Of a stretch of DNA of 8,821 nucleotides, positions 1 to 7,239 are shown one piece after another (the first letter of the stretch is position 1; each line of letters begins with the position of its first letter). Below the pieces are notes generated by a model. That model saw only the letters and a program-made list of their open reading frames with translations. It was not told the origin of the DNA and did not search any database. Source of the DNA: Holophagaceae bacterium (GTDB lineage: Bacteria > Acidobacteriota > Holophagae > Holophagales > Holophagaceae); the NCBI GenBank assembly GCA_025353305.1, contig JANXQX010000277.1, positions 1-8,821 on the forward strand. The letters are read 5' to 3'. The position numbers were made by a program, and so were the translations under genes.

Positions 1-8
1 GAGGTCCC

Positions 9-2696
9 ATGCGAATGCGCCGTTCCTGTCTCTCTCTCTTGGCCACGCTGCTCATCGGTTCCGCCCTCCCGGCGCAATCGCCAGTCCAAGCGCTTGGCGC
101 CCGCATCCCGCATCCGGATCACAGCGAATTCGAGGCCGCTCTCGGCGTGCCCTTCGTCGGGGATCAGGGCGACGCCCGGGTGTTCACGCTGCACTTCAGC
201 TTCCAGGATGCCGAGGACCTGGCGGTGGCCGCGTGGCGTGTGGAGCTGACGGACAGCCGCGGCATCATCCTCCGCGCCTGGCGGGGCGAGGCGCCCATGG
301 CCAGCACCCGGGCCACCGTGCGCGTGCCCTGGGATGGTCTGGACCGCGGGGGCCGTGCCCTCCCGGCCGGGTACTACCGGGTGCGCCTGATGGCGAGCGC
401 CATGACCCAGGCGGAATTCCGGAAGGCCGAGCAACCGGACCAGGCCAGCCGCGTGGAGCACCACCTCGCGCATGCGGTTGAAAATGTCGAAGACCAGACC
501 TTCGACATCCAGGTGGGAAAACCCGCGCGGCCATTGATGCCCGCCTTCCGTGCCCTCCAGGTGAGCGCGGCCGGCGACGAAGCCTTAGCATCTAGAGCCA
601 AGCAGGGTACCCCCATGGAAGCCTCGCGCCCCGCGACGGGAGGCCTGCCCTACACCGTCTATTACGGAAACCTGCATAGCCAGACCAACCACAGCGATGG
701 CGGCGGCCCTGTCAGCACATGCTCCGGCGCGCAGGCTCCCCAGAGCGGCGCCTACGGGCCCGCCCAGGCCTACCAGTTCGCGCTGACCGAAGGCCTGGAC
801 ATGCTGATGTGTTCCGAGCACAACCACATGTTCGATGGCTCCACGGGCACCAACGCGGCCGCGGATCCTGCTGTGGCTCATAATCTGTACCAGTCCGGGC
901 TTTCCGCCGCCACTACGTTCAACACGGCGCATCCAGGCTTCCTGGGCATCTACGGCATGGAGTGGGGCGTCATCACCAACGGCGGCCACCTGAACATCTT
1001 CAACGCCGATGGCCTCTGCGAGTGGGAAACGAATGCCTCGGGCCAGCTCATTGGCGACTACAACACGCCCAAGAGCGACTACGCGGGGCTCTACACCCTG
1101 ATGAAGAGCAAGGGCTGGGTGGGCCAGTTCAACCACCCGGCACTTTCGGGCCAGTTCCTCGTGGGCGGCACGGCCCTGGGCTACACCGCGGATGGCGATG
1201 CGGCCATGGCGCTCTGCGAAGTACTCAACACCTCGGCCTTTTCCTCCAACATCACCGAAACCGAAACCGCCCACAGCAGCTGGGAGCAGACCTGGAACGC
1301 GCTCCTGGCCTACGGCTACCACCTGGCGCCCAGCACCGATCAGGACAACCACTGCGCCAACTGGGGCGCCAGCTACACCAACCGCACGGGCGTGCTCATT
1401 CCCACCGGCACGGCCATCTCCCTGCAAAGCTTTCTCGATGCCGTGAAGGCCCGCCGCGTCTTCGCCACCATGGACAAGAACGCCCAGCTCATCCTCACCG
1501 CCAACGGCCACGTCATGGGCGAGCGCTTCAGCAACAGCGGCCCGTTGACGCTCACCGCGAACTACGCCAGCGCCAATGGCCACACCGTTTCCCAGGTGCA
1601 GGTGTTCGAAGGCGTTCCGGGCAGCGGCGTCGCTGTCAGCCAAACTTCCAGCACCGCAGTCACCACCATCACGCCATCCAACGGCGACCACTTCTATTAC
1701 GCCAAGATCACCCAGGACAACGGCGACTTGCTCTGGTCCGCGCCGGTGTGGGTGACTCAGGGAACCGGCGGTGGTGATACGCAGGCACCGGTGGTCAGCG
1801 CCAGCGAGACCGGCACCAGCGGCACCATCACGTTCAATGCCACCGCCACGGACAACGTGGGTGTGACCAAGGTGGAGTTCTATGTGGATGGCGTGCTGAA
1901 GGGCACGGCCACCGCCTCGCCCTACACCATGACGCTGGACTCCACCACCCTGGCCAACGCGGCCCACGCGCTGACCGCCAAGGCCTACGATGCCGCCAAC
2001 AACATCGGCGCGAGCAGCGCCGTGAGTTTCACCATCAGCAACACCACACCGGACACATCAGCTCCCACGGTCAGCGTCACGGAAAGCGGAACCAGTGGCA
2101 CCATCACCTTCAACGCCACGGCCACGGACAACGTGGGTGTCACCAAGGTGGAGTTCTATGTGGACGGCCTGTTGAAGAGCACAGACACGGCCTCGCCCTG
2201 GACTGCGACCCTGGACTCCACGACGCTGACAAACGCGGCCCACGCGCTCACGGCCAAGGCCTACGACGCCGCGAACAACGCCGGTACCAGCGCGGCCGTA
2301 AGCTTCACCATCAATAACGCCGTGGCCACGACCTTCAATGAAGTGGAGCCCAATAACACCCAGGCCGCCGCCAACGCTGTGGGCTCCACCATCACCAAGA
2401 TCGTCGGCTACTTCCCGTCTGCTTCCGACAACGACGACTACTTCAACGTCACGCTGCTGGCGGGCCACACGCTCACCGTGGACATGGTGGGCCCCACCGC
2501 CTCCAGCCAGGACTACGACCTCTACCTGCTGGGCAGCACCGGCACGCAGCTGGCATCTTCCACCGGGAGCACCACCACAGAGCACGTGAGCTACAAGAAC
2601 ACCAATGCCAGCGCGTCGAAGGTCATCACGATCCGGGTGAACCGATACGCCAGTTACAGCAGCGTTACTCCCTACACGCTGACGATGAGCCGGTAA
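9..2696 (+). CDS. Secreted PHP/CehA-McbA-type metallohydrolase with Ig-like repeats and PPC domain
   Basis: Predicted secreted 895-aa protein. Residues 1-23 form a signal peptide (Arg-rich start, hydrophobic core LSLLATLLIGSAL, likely cleavage near ALPAQ). Residues about 52-130 resemble a FlgD-type Ig domain (VPWDGLDRGG, then ALPAGYYRVRL). Residues about 214-500 look like a PHP/CehA-McbA metallohydrolase. Candidate metal ligands are H223, H228 and D230 in GNLHSQTNHSDG, E270/H271/H273 in SEHNH, E318 (GMEWG), H327, H376 (FNHP), and D444/D446/H448 (STDQDNH). Two Ig-like repeats follow (591-678, 683-770). A pre-peptidase C-terminal (PPC) domain starts at NEVEPNN (777) and runs to the end. The family hydrolyses phosphoester or ester-type bonds, but the substrate here cannot be read. 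ATG at 9 and ATG at 15 are both possible starts: GAGGT at 1-5 lies 3 nt before the first and 9 nt before the second, so the second may be used. The domain order is seen; the catalytic role is inferred from family motifs. Confidence 0.85.
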   Translation: MRMRRSCLSLLATLLIGSALPAQSPVQALGARIPHPDHSEFEAALGVPFVGDQGDARVFTLHFSFQDAEDLAVAAWRVELTDSRGIILRAWRGEAPMASTRATVRVPWDGLDRGGRALPAGYYRVRLMASAMTQAEFRKAEQPDQASRVEHHLAHAVENVEDQTFDIQVGKPARPLMPAFRALQVSAAGDEALASRAKQGTPMEASRPATGGLPYTVYYGNLHSQTNHSDGGGPVSTCSGAQAPQSGAYGPAQAYQFALTEGLDMLMCSEHNHMFDGSTGTNAAADPAVAHNLYQSGLSAATTFNTAHPGFLGIYGMEWGVITNGGHLNIFNADGLCEWETNASGQLIGDYNTPKSDYAGLYTLMKSKGWVGQFNHPALSGQFLVGGTALGYTADGDAAMALCEVLNTSAFSSNITETETAHSSWEQTWNALLAYGYHLAPSTDQDNHCANWGASYTNRTGVLIPTGTAISLQSFLDAVKARRVFATMDKNAQLILTANGHVMGERFSNSGPLTLTANYASANGHTVSQVQVFEGVPGSGVAVSQTSSTAVTTITPSNGDHFYYAKITQDNGDLLWSAPVWVTQGTGGGDTQAPVVSASETGTSGTITFNATATDNVGVTKVEFYVDGVLKGTATASPYTMTLDSTTLANAAHALTAKAYDAANNIGASSAVSFTISNTTPDTSAPTVSVTESGTSGTITFNATATDNVGVTKVEFYVDGLLKSTDTASPWTATLDSTTLTNAAHALTAKAYDAANNAGTSAAVSFTINNAVATTFNEVEPNNTQAAANAVGSTITKIVGYFPSASDNDDYFNVTLLAGHTLTVDMVGPTASSQDYDLYLLGSTGTQLASSTGSTTTEHVSYKNTNASASKVITIRVNRYASYSSVTPYTLTMSR
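1779..2318 (+). repeat. Tandem Ig-like domain repeats inside the PHP-type gene
   Basis: Two in-frame copies, starting at 1779 and 2055 (276-nt period, 92 codons), encode bacterial Ig-like domains. By eye about 72 of 88 aligned residues are identical, including the shared core TDNVGVTKVEFYVDG and the ending NAAHALTAKAYDAANN. Many differences are synonymous third-position changes, so this is an established duplication and not an assembly error. Such domains usually act as spacers or adhesive modules on extracellular proteins. Confidence 0.85.
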
Positions 2697-2702
2697 GGAT
2701 CT

Positions 2703-2714
2703 TGGGCTGTGGGC
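2703..2714. other. Inverted copy of the array motif, possible stem arm
   Basis: The 12 nt TGGGCTGTGGGC is the exact reverse complement of GCCCACAGCCCA, which recurs in the downstream array (for example 2789-2800, 2803-2814 and 2817-2828). It begins 6 nt after the stop codon of the upstream gene. In RNA it could pair with any one of several array units, giving a 12-bp GC-rich stem with a long variable loop. A terminator or 3'-end protecting role is possible, but there is no adjacent T-run, so it is not a standard intrinsic terminator. Confidence 0.5.
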
Positions 2715-2907
2715 TTTAGGCTTCAGTCCCAAGTCGAGAGTCAAGATTCAAGAGTCGAGAGTCGAGAGTTAAGGGTCCACAGCCCAGCGCCCACAGCCCA
2801 CGGCCCACAGCCCACGGCCCACAGCCCACCGCCCACAGCCCACCGCCCACAGCCCAGCGCCCACAGCCCACCGCCCACAGCCCACCGCCCACAGCCCACC
2901 GCCCACA
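2705..2907. repeat. Heptanucleotide-register tandem array, 29 units, between convergent genes
   Basis: The 203 nt here divide exactly into 29 consecutive 7-nt units without a slip. Units 1-4 are ggctgtg, ggcttta, ggcttca and gtcccaa. Units 5-10 (2733-2774) are mainly gtcgaga, with gtcaaga, ttcaaga and gttaagg. From 2775 the array becomes a 14-nt higher-order repeat made of gcccaca alternating with gcccacc, gcccacg or gcccagc: nine 14-nt copies (2775-2900) plus a final gcccaca (2901-2907). Most units begin G-Y-C. It almost fills the gap between the stop codons of the two convergent genes. It resembles the short tandemly repeated heptamers described in cyanobacteria only in unit length. No function is evident; it may arise by slippage and may vary in copy number. 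Confidence 0.9.
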
Positions 2908-2911
2908 ACAC

Positions 2912-4336
2912 TCATGCTTTCGGATAAACGCGCAGTGCCTTCCACTGTTTAAGGATCACCTTGCCGGGCTCGAAACCCCGGGGCTTGCTCACGTCGGCCA
3001 CGCGGCAGAGGTGCACTTCCACCTTGCCGCCGTCCCGGGCCTTGCTGTGGAAAGCCGCCAGCTCCGCGGCCCGCTCCAGCACCTCGCGCGGGGCCTCGCT
3101 CAGCTTGTCGGGATTGCGGACGATGACATGGCAGCCGGGCACTCCGGCCACGTGCAACCACCAATCCAAAGGCGCGGCCACTTTGAACGTGAGGCGGTCA
3201 TTGTCCACGTCGCCCTTGCCGATGAGCACCTCGAATCCGCCGATCATCACCGAGCGGAATGCCAGGCCTTTGCCATCGGCGCGGTTGTTCGCCTGTTTTT
3301 CTTCACGCGGGGATTGTTGCTTCATGAACGGCTTCGCCTTCGGTTTTGGGGGAGGAGGTGCTTCGCCGGATTCTATAGCTTTCAATTGTCGCAGCCGATC
3401 GGCTTCCAGCTGCGCCACCTTTGCCAGGCCGCGTTCCGCACGCTTGGCAACGGAGTACCAGCGCTGCACCGTGGATTCGACATTCAAGCCAGGAGGCAGT
3501 TCCAACCTGCTGCCATCGAGCAATTCCACGGTGCCCGAGGCACCCTTCAGCCGGTAGAGTTCGTCCGAGAGTCGACTGGCCTTGGCTTTCGCTTCGAGCG
3601 AGCGCTGGTGGCGCGCAAGATCTTTTTCAAGAGCCTTGCCCAGGCGGTCCAACCGGGTGCGCTCCGAGGCGACATGACGATCCAAGGCGATATTCGCGGG
3701 GTTCAATAGCAAGCGCTCCGCCTGGGCCAAAGACCAGGCGTGGTGGCGGGAATGCAGATCGCCACCGCCTTCAAGCACGTCCTCCAGGCCCCCAGAGAGG
3801 GCCAATTCCAGGCGGTCCGCGAACCGCTCCTTCCATCTTAGAAAGGGAGGCGGCTCAAGGCCGGGTTCCGGCACGGGTGCCGTGGCGGGGAAAAGCGAGC
3901 CCATGCCGATGCGAATGGCATTCAGGTCCAGCCCATCGAGCCGCAGGCCCCCGCGGCCAGGGATGGCCTGGAAGCAAAGCCGCATGCCTTCGATGCGGCC
4001 GGTCAAAACGCGGCGTCGAAAATCCAGGCCCAGCCACCGTTCCCGCGGATCGCCATGGACGGCTTCGACCCGCGCGCCTTTCAACTCCAGGCCCCAGCGA
4101 CGGGAGAGATCCACCTTGGATTCAGCTTTGAGAATCCGGTAAGGTTCGTCGCCCTCCCGCAAAAGCCACAATTGAGGGCCCGGCCGCAAAAGAAAAACCC
4201 AGGCCCAGCCGCGGCCTGAAGCCTTGGATGGACTGAAATTCAGCAGCAATGCGCGTGGCGACACATGCACCGCAGCCACCGACGCGCCCGTGGCCAGCCG
4301 GTGTCGGGCGAGGGCGAGAAGCAACGGTGCATCCAT
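2912..4336 (-). CDS. NFACT-family RNA-binding protein (RqcH/Rqc2/FbpA-like)
   Basis: 474-aa protein. The C-terminal part (about 360-470) is a clear NFACT-R (DUF814) domain: IGKGDVDNDRLTF, then DWWLHVAGVPGCHVIV, a helix ending AAFHSKARDGGKVEVHL, and the closing EPGKVILKQWKALRVYP. Residues about 205-320 give the helical/coiled-coil middle with the family pattern SRLSDELYRLKG, VELLDGSRLELPPGLN and QRWYSVAKRAERG. Residues 325-350 are a Pro/Lys-rich basic linker. Bacterial relatives (RqcH) bind stalled 50S subunits and recruit tRNA-Ala to add C-terminal alanine tails. Here the N-terminal domain is divergent and the protein is about 100 residues shorter than typical RqcH. The position matching the conserved Asp-Arg pair seems to be E99-R100, and the usual GRHSN motif reads GRGG (127-130). 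Family membership is secure, but full RqcH activity is not. The ATG start has only weak ribosome-binding sequence (cccttaaaaacat) upstream. Confidence 0.88.
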   Translation of the reverse strand: MDAPLLLALARHRLATGASVAAVHVSPRALLLNFSPSKASGRGWAWVFLLRPGPQLWLLREGDEPYRILKAESKVDLSRRWGLELKGARVEAVHGDPRERWLGLDFRRRVLTGRIEGMRLCFQAIPGRGGLRLDGLDLNAIRIGMGSLFPATAPVPEPGLEPPPFLRWKERFADRLELALSGGLEDVLEGGGDLHSRHHAWSLAQAERLLLNPANIALDRHVASERTRLDRLGKALEKDLARHQRSLEAKAKASRLSDELYRLKGASGTVELLDGSRLELPPGLNVESTVQRWYSVAKRAERGLAKVAQLEADRLRQLKAIESGEAPPPPKPKAKPFMKQQSPREEKQANNRADGKGLAFRSVMIGGFEVLIGKGDVDNDRLTFKVAAPLDWWLHVAGVPGCHVIVRNPDKLSEAPREVLERAAELAAFHSKARDGGKVEVHLCRVADVSKPRGFEPGKVILKQWKALRVYPKA

Positions 4337-4380
4337 ATGTTTTTAAGGGTGCCACACTGGACCTTGCTCTCGGATCAATC
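4337..4380. promoter_or_regulatory. 44-bp divergent intergenic region
   Basis: This gap separates the start of the minus-strand NFACT gene from the chosen start of the kinase gene and is the only non-coding space available for initiation on both sides. It contains an A/T-rich patch (atgtttttaa, 4337-4346) in otherwise GC-rich sequence. No convincing -35/-10 pair was found on either strand. Promoters may therefore lie inside the opposite coding sequences, so coupled or mutually interfering expression is plausible. Ribosome-binding sequence before the kinase ATG is weak (CGGA at 4371-4374). Confidence 0.3.
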
Positions 4381-7239
4381 ATGGCGCTCGTCCGCACAGT
4401 CCGCACCTTCTGCGCGTGGGGGATATTCGTCCCCCTGATGCAGGCGTTTTCAGCCCTGTCAGCCCAGATGCCGATCTCAACCCCTCCCCAGGGCATCGAA
4501 GCGCTGGACTCCGGTTGGCGGTACCACGCGGGTGATGATGCCGCATGGGCCCGGCCGGACGCGAAGGAGCAAGGATGGGTGGAGATCCCGAGCCTGCGCA
4601 AGGTAAAGGGCCCGAATCCTTCAGGGCCGATATGGTTTCGCCGCCTGGTCCTGCTCCCGCAGGGGGCGTATGGGCAGGAATGGGGACTGGCCTTCGGTCG
4701 CTCTTTCGCAAGCGTCGAGGTCTACGCGAATGGCCACCGGGTCGGCAGTTCCGGCAATCTGGGACCGCCCCCCGAAGGACCTTTTGTCTCGGATTTGAAG
4801 GTCTTCGCCATTCCTTTTTATAGTGTCGGGAACACGCTGAGCCTGGCCATCCGCACCAATCTGCCGCCGGACTACGGGCAAATGGAGGGTGGCAGCGGAA
4901 CGGCCTTGGGCCCCGCGGTTTGGGTGGGCCCCGCTGTGCTGGTCCGAACTTTCGCCGCCCAGACGAATGCCTTGGCCGACGCCGAATCCCTGCGCCAAGA
5001 CCGGAGCCACTGGGCGCTAGTGATCACCTTCATGATCATGGGCTTCTTCCATGTGCAGCTTTTTTCAAGGCGAAAGGACGCCCGTTACTACCTATGGTTC
5101 GGCCTTGTCGCCATTTCCATGGGGCTGCGGGAAGCCGCCCTGACCAATTGGGCCATGGGTCCTTTCGGGCATCCTCGGCTGACCTTCTGGGCTTCCTGGT
5201 TCTTCCTGCTCTGCAGCAGCCCGCCTTTCATCGAATTCCTCTGGCCTTTTCTGGGCCGCCCCATCCCGCGCTGGCTGCGGGTCTATCAGGCCTCCTTCAT
5301 CATCCCCGTGGCGGCGCTTTTCCTGCCCCTGGAAACAGCCCTTCGCGTCATGCCGATCATCGGACCTTTCTGGGGGCTTCCTGGGGTGCTGCTCGGAGCC
5401 GGGCTGGTGGCGCATGGCGCCTTGAAAGGCCGCGCCGAGGCTCGCACCCTTGCTTTCGGCATGCTGATGGTCATCGTTGGCGGGCTTTATGAACTGGGGT
5501 ACTGGCCGGGCTGGTGGCCATACGTCGGCACGCTTTCCATCGGCTTCGTGGTCTTTCTGGGAAGCATGGCCGCCTCTGTTTCCAATCGCTATGCCAGAGC
5601 CCACGCTGAGACCGAGGCCCTGAACCGCACCCTGGAACAGCGGGTGCTGGATCGCACCGCGGAGTTGGAGGATGCCCAGGCCCGCGTGCATCGTCTCACC
5701 GAAAATTCGCGGGAGGCGATGCGCGATCCCGGCGCCTGGTCCGAGGCCATGGCGAACGAACTCGCGCTCTCCCTCGACGCCAGCTCCGTGGAGGTTTGGC
5801 GAATTCAAAAAGGGCAGCTCCTGAAGCTCACGGCCCATACGGATGAAGCGCCCGATCTCCAGAACCTGGAATTGTGGCTCCACAAGCCGGTCGAATTTCG
5901 CGAAGGCCAGGACGTGGTTCTGCCTGTGTCCGGCCTGAGCGGCGATCTGCGCGCCGCGGTGCGGGTGAGGGGGAAAAAGGGTTCCTGGAGCGAACCGGAA
6001 AAGCGGTTGCTTGAGACCTTCGCCAATCAACTGGCCGGCGCACTTGAATTGTCGAGAATGCGCGCAGAAGTGGAGGCGGCCACGCTGCGCAAGGCAGCCA
6101 CCAGGCAGGCGCTCATCGAGCAGGGCGCCGGACTGCTGCAGGTATGTCCCCTCTGCCGGCGCTGCTTCGACCACACCCTGATCTACTGCACCGTGGACCA
6201 CGCGACCCTGGATTCCGTCCACATCTTCCCTTACCGGATCGCCTCGCGCTATCGCTTGACCAGGGTCCTGGGTGAAGGCGCTATGGGCCTGGTCTTCGAG
6301 GTGGAAGACGAGCGGTTGCAAAGGCGCGTGGCCCTCAAGGCAATCAAGTCCGAACATTTCAACAGCCCGGAAAAACGCATCCGTTTTGAACAAGAGGCCC
6401 GGGCCCTGGCGCAGATCGACCATCCAGGCGTCATCGCCATCTACGACAGCGGCGAACTGGAAGACGGAACCATCTATCTGGTCATGGAGAGATTGAACGG
6501 CGCGACCCTGCGCAACCTGTTGGACACCTTTGGGCCAGGCACGCCGGCCCAGGTCGGGAGCATGCTGCTGCAATGCGCCGATGCCCTGGACGCGGCCCAC
6601 AAAACAGGGCTCATCCATCGCGATATCAAGCCCGACAATATTTTCGCCGCGGGCTCGCCCGATGGGCTCCGCTTCAAGCTGCTGGACTTCGGCCTGGCCA
6701 AGGAAATGGCCGTGGACAGCACCCTCACGCAGACGGGCGTAGTCATCGGCACTCCGCTTTACATGTCGCCGGAGCAGATCCGGGACGAACCGATGGACGC
6801 GCGGAGCGATCTCTACGCCCTCGCCGTGGTGGGCTACGAGGCGCTCTCGGGACAACGCGCGGTGCAATCAAGATCGCTTCCGGACATCCTGGTGGAAGTG
6901 GCCCACAACATGCCAAAACCTTTGCGGGACCTGGTTCCCGGCCTGCCACCCAAAGTAGCCCAGGCCTTCGACCAGGCCCTGGCAAAGAACCCATGGCAAC
7001 GGCCCGCCAGCGTCCTGGCCTGGGCGGAGCAGATGGCCAGGCGCCTGCTGCTCCTTCGATTGGACCGCAAGGGCTGGCCCGAAAACCTTGAAACCGCACT
7101 GTTGTCCGGACCCAAATCCTCAGGCCGCAGCCCGGCCTCCGACCCTGGTCTGACCTATCTTCCCGACGGAGACGAAACGAGGCTCATGGACGAGCGGCCA
7201 GCGACAATGGAAGATGGTTTTACGAGAGGAGAGGCCTAG
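4381..7239 (+). CDS. 7TM receptor Ser/Thr protein kinase with GAF-like and zinc-ribbon segments
   Basis: 952-aa membrane receptor kinase. Residues 1-28 are a signal peptide ending ALSAQ. Residues about 40-160 form a periplasmic beta domain of the galactose-binding/7TMR-DISM kind ([37 protein letters not shown]). About seven membrane helices follow (209-227, 236-255, 267-290, 302-318, 325-347, 355-373, 381-400), then a coiled coil (404-440), a GAF-like segment (about 450-560) and a Cys cluster CPLCRRCF...C (C589, C592, C595, C603, with H598/H607) resembling a zinc ribbon. The kinase domain (622-890) has the Gly loop GEGAMG, K653 (VALKAIK), E672, HRDIKPDN with D748, DFG at 769-771 and GTPLYMSPE, so it should be active. 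The Thr-containing tail could be autophosphorylated. The reading frame is open back to 4249, but ATG 4381 is preferred because it gives a signal peptide and avoids the NFACT gene. It heads the operon that follows. The ligand and substrates are unknown. Confidence 0.88.
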   Translation: MALVRTVRTFCAWGIFVPLMQAFSALSAQMPISTPPQGIEALDSGWRYHAGDDAAWARPDAKEQGWVEIPSLRKVKGPNPSGPIWFRRLVLLPQGAYGQEWGLAFGRSFASVEVYANGHRVGSSGNLGPPPEGPFVSDLKVFAIPFYSVGNTLSLAIRTNLPPDYGQMEGGSGTALGPAVWVGPAVLVRTFAAQTNALADAESLRQDRSHWALVITFMIMGFFHVQLFSRRKDARYYLWFGLVAISMGLREAALTNWAMGPFGHPRLTFWASWFFLLCSSPPFIEFLWPFLGRPIPRWLRVYQASFIIPVAALFLPLETALRVMPIIGPFWGLPGVLLGAGLVAHGALKGRAEARTLAFGMLMVIVGGLYELGYWPGWWPYVGTLSIGFVVFLGSMAASVSNRYARAHAETEALNRTLEQRVLDRTAELEDAQARVHRLTENSREAMRDPGAWSEAMANELALSLDASSVEVWRIQKGQLLKLTAHTDEAPDLQNLELWLHKPVEFREGQDVVLPVSGLSGDLRAAVRVRGKKGSWSEPEKRLLETFANQLAGALELSRMRAEVEAATLRKAATRQALIEQGAGLLQVCPLCRRCFDHTLIYCTVDHATLDSVHIFPYRIASRYRLTRVLGEGAMGLVFEVEDERLQRRVALKAIKSEHFNSPEKRIRFEQEARALAQIDHPGVIAIYDSGELEDGTIYLVMERLNGATLRNLLDTFGPGTPAQVGSMLLQCADALDAAHKTGLIHRDIKPDNIFAAGSPDGLRFKLLDFGLAKEMAVDSTLTQTGVVIGTPLYMSPEQIRDEPMDARSDLYALAVVGYEALSGQRAVQSRSLPDILVEVAHNMPKPLRDLVPGLPPKVAQAFDQALAKNPWQRPASVLAWAEQMARRLLLLRLDRKGWPENLETALLSGPKSSGRSPASDPGLTYLPDGDETRLMDERPATMEDGFTRGEA
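7227..7231 (+). promoter_or_regulatory. Ribosome binding site for the formamidase gene
   Basis: AGGAG lies within the purine-rich GAGAGGAGAGG at 7224-7234, 7 nt before the GTG start at 7239. It sits inside the last codons of the kinase gene. This strong site decides in favour of the GTG start that overlaps the kinase stop (TAGTG). Confidence 0.8.

Noticed and set aside
585..1967. 460-aa open frame on the minus strand
   Set aside because: It is antisense to the PHP-type gene, has a low-complexity Gly/Val/Ala/His-rich composition and shows no recognisable domain. This is a typical shadow frame in GC-rich coding DNA.
2775..2907. CRISPR-like array
   Set aside because: The units are 7/14 nt with no unique spacers, and no cas genes are nearby.
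2709..2927. Possible 72-aa His/Pro-rich protein from the repeat array
   Set aside because: The array has a 7/14-nt period and is not under codon constraint, the frame runs into the NFACT gene on the other strand, and no ribosome-binding site is present.
3011..3709. 232-aa open frame on the plus strand
   Set aside because: It is antisense to the NFACT gene, which has clear family motifs on the minus strand; the plus-strand product has none.
4249..4380. N-terminal extension of the kinase from ATG 4249
   Set aside because: The extension overlaps the NFACT coding region, is Pro/Arg-rich, and would bury the signal peptide that begins at 4381.
4337..4380. Specific sigma-70 promoters for the divergent genes
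   Set aside because: No -35/-10 pair with acceptable spacing could be placed on either strand, so only the region is annotated.
5092..6867. 591-aa open frame on the minus strand
   Set aside because: It lies opposite the kinase gene, whose plus-strand product has intact kinase motifs. The antisense product has no family signature.
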